Source of the DNA: Salipaludibacillus sp. LMS25
GTDB taxonomy: Bacteria > Bacillota > Bacilli > Bacillales > Salisediminibacteriaceae
Assembly (NCBI RefSeq): GCF_024362805.1
Contig: NZ_CP093299.1
Coordinates: 4,000,001 to 4,064,000 of the forward strand
Direction: 5' to 3'
Length of the DNA: 64,000 bases
Shown: positions 63,157-64,000 of the stretch, piece after piece
Layout of the letters: each line of letters starts with the position of its first letter
How positions within the stretch are numbered: position 1 is the stretch's first letter
Notes under the pieces: model-generated
The model's input: the letters and a program-made list of their open reading frames with translations, nothing else
Database searches by the model: none
Told to the model about the DNA's origin: nothing
Translations under genes and position numbers: made by a program

Positions 63157-63929
63157 CGATATTAGATAAAATTGTTGCTAAAAAAAAGGATGAGATATCA
63201 TCGTTAACTATACCAGAGTCTAGAGTCGTTGATACGCCATTTCGATCGTTAAAAAACGCTTTGCTAACGTCCATTCATCCACTGGGGATTATTGCAGAAA
63301 TAAAACAGGCAAGCCCTTCAAAAGGGTTATTAACCGATCATTTTCAACCCCTTTCCATTGCAGCAGCATATGAAACAATGGGGGTATCTGGTATTTCAGT
63401 GTTAACTGATGAGACGTTTTTTAAAGGTCATGCGGAGGATTTGTCAGCAGTCAAAAATCACGTCAACATACCCGTGTTACGAAAAGATTTTATAATTGAT
63501 GAAAAACAAGTGGTGTATTCTGAACGGATTGGAGCCGATGCTATTCTATTAATTGCAGCTATTTTAGAAGGGAATCAGTTAGCTGAACTCTATGATCAGG
63601 CAACGGAGCTTGGAATGGAAATACTCGTCGAAGTGCATAACGAAGAAGAATTAGAAAAGGTCATCACACATACGAACCCAACCATGATCGGTGTGAATAA
63701 TCGTGATTTGACGACGTTTGACACTCATTTATCGACCACAGCACGATTACGCCCTTTAGTGACTAATGATGAAACGTTATTTATAAGTGAAAGTGGGATC
63801 CATACAAAAGAAGATGTGGACTGCCTTTTAAAAAATAAAGTAGATGGTATGTTAGTTGGAGAAGGCTTTATGAAAAGCTCGAATAAGCAGCAGTTTCTGA
63901 ACTCCTTATTTCATAAGGGGGAGAAGTAA
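63153..63929 (+). CDS. trpC: Indole-3-glycerol phosphate synthase
   Basis: A 258-residue TIM-barrel enzyme (B. subtilis 250). EIKQASPSKGLL lies near residue 49, LRKDFIID near 108, EVHNEEEL near 161, and ESGIHTKEDV near 213. It closes the indole ring. The start overlaps trpD (ATGA) and the stop overlaps trpF by one base. Confidence 0.97.
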   Translation: MTILDKIVAKKKDEISSLTIPESRVVDTPFRSLKNALLTSIHPLGIIAEIKQASPSKGLLTDHFQPLSIAAAYETMGVSGISVLTDETFFKGHAEDLSAVKNHVNIPVLRKDFIIDEKQVVYSERIGADAILLIAAILEGNQLAELYDQATELGMEILVEVHNEEELEKVITHTNPTMIGVNNRDLTTFDTHLSTTARLRPLVTNDETLFISESGIHTKEDVDCLLKNKVDGMLVGEGFMKSSNKQQFLNSLFHKGEK

Positions 63930-64000
63930 TGGCACCGTTATTAAAATTTTGTGGTATCACGTCGAAAACAGATTTTGCTCAAGTAGTGGCGTCAGAAGCT
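63929..64000 (+). CDS. trpF: Phosphoribosylanthranilate isomerase, 5-prime end
   Basis: Open from ATG 63929 to the window end (24 codons). The start MAPLLKFCGITSKTDFAQVV carries the KFCGIT motif of TrpF. The ATG overlaps the trpC stop (TAATG), with GGGGGAGAAG upstream. The order trpE-D-C-F is as in B. subtilis. Confidence 0.93.
   Translation, partial: MAPLLKFCGITSKTDFAQVVASEA

Overview
The window comes from the chromosome of a low-GC, endospore-forming member of the Bacillaceae, probably an alkaliphile or halophile related to Salipaludibacillus, Evansella or Alkalihalobacillus. Gene order largely follows the Bacillus subtilis dacB-to-trp segment, and sporulation and germination genes recur throughout (spoVAC/AD/AE, dacB-spmA-spmB, sleB-ypeB, spoVIF, spoIVA, prsW). 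The alkaliphile or halophile suggestion rests on very acidic extracytoplasmic proteins, a glutamate/proline-rich SleB linker and futalosine-type menaquinone genes of the kind known from Bacillus halodurans; it is inference.

Layout. 1-3.5 kb: end of an unknown membrane protein, then a YhcN-type lipoprotein with spoVAC-spoVAD-spoVAE, closed by a convergent YetF/DUF421 gene. 3.6-13 kb: dacB-spmA-spmB, rluB, the resABC cytochrome c maturation genes and the resDE redox two-component system. 13-18.4 kb: moaB, a cobalamin adenosyltransferase, a SurA-like lipoprotein, serA, a Crp/Fnr regulator and ferredoxin. 18.6-29.2 kb: ypbB-recQ-ypbD, a short ypbE-like gene, ypbF, two small unknown genes, fhs, ypbG, mecB and ypdA, with two gene-poor stretches that hold decayed reading frames. 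29.3-38.8 kb: ansA, prsW, a tiny zinc-ribbon gene, sleB-ypeB, motI (ypfA), cmk-plsC-ypfD and fni. 39.3-49.4 kb: yphA, der, plsY, gpsA, spoVIF, a 2.2-kb gene graveyard, yphE-yphF, spoIVA and hbs. 49.6-64 kb: folE (mtrA)-mtrB, hepS-menG, mqnP-ubiX-mqnA-hepT, ndk, cheR, aroC-aroB-aroH and trpE-trpD-trpC-trpF, cut by the window end.

How the genes work together. The right end is an aromatic and quinone supercluster. aroB and aroC make chorismate, which is used by trpE (tryptophan), aroH (prephenate) and mqnA (futalosine route to menaquinone). hepS/hepT make the polyprenyl tail, mqnP attaches it and menG methylates the ring. mtrB encodes TRAP, and a matching array of GAG/TAG triplets followed by a terminator precedes trpE, so sensor and target are both in the window.

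The least explained feature is a dispersed, structured intergenic repeat. Two 155-base A modules and five roughly 110-160-base B modules lie only between genes. Both types share a 3-prime hairpin and join at a TTTAT boundary. They contain paired arms, some with matching changes between copies, and the A module has a possible pseudoknot. They could be miniature mobile elements or a family of small structured RNAs. Other points of note are three small unlisted-size proteins, an odd CTYC active site in ResA, a possible attenuator ahead of ypdA, a Fur-like box ahead of ypbB-recQ and several decayed genes.
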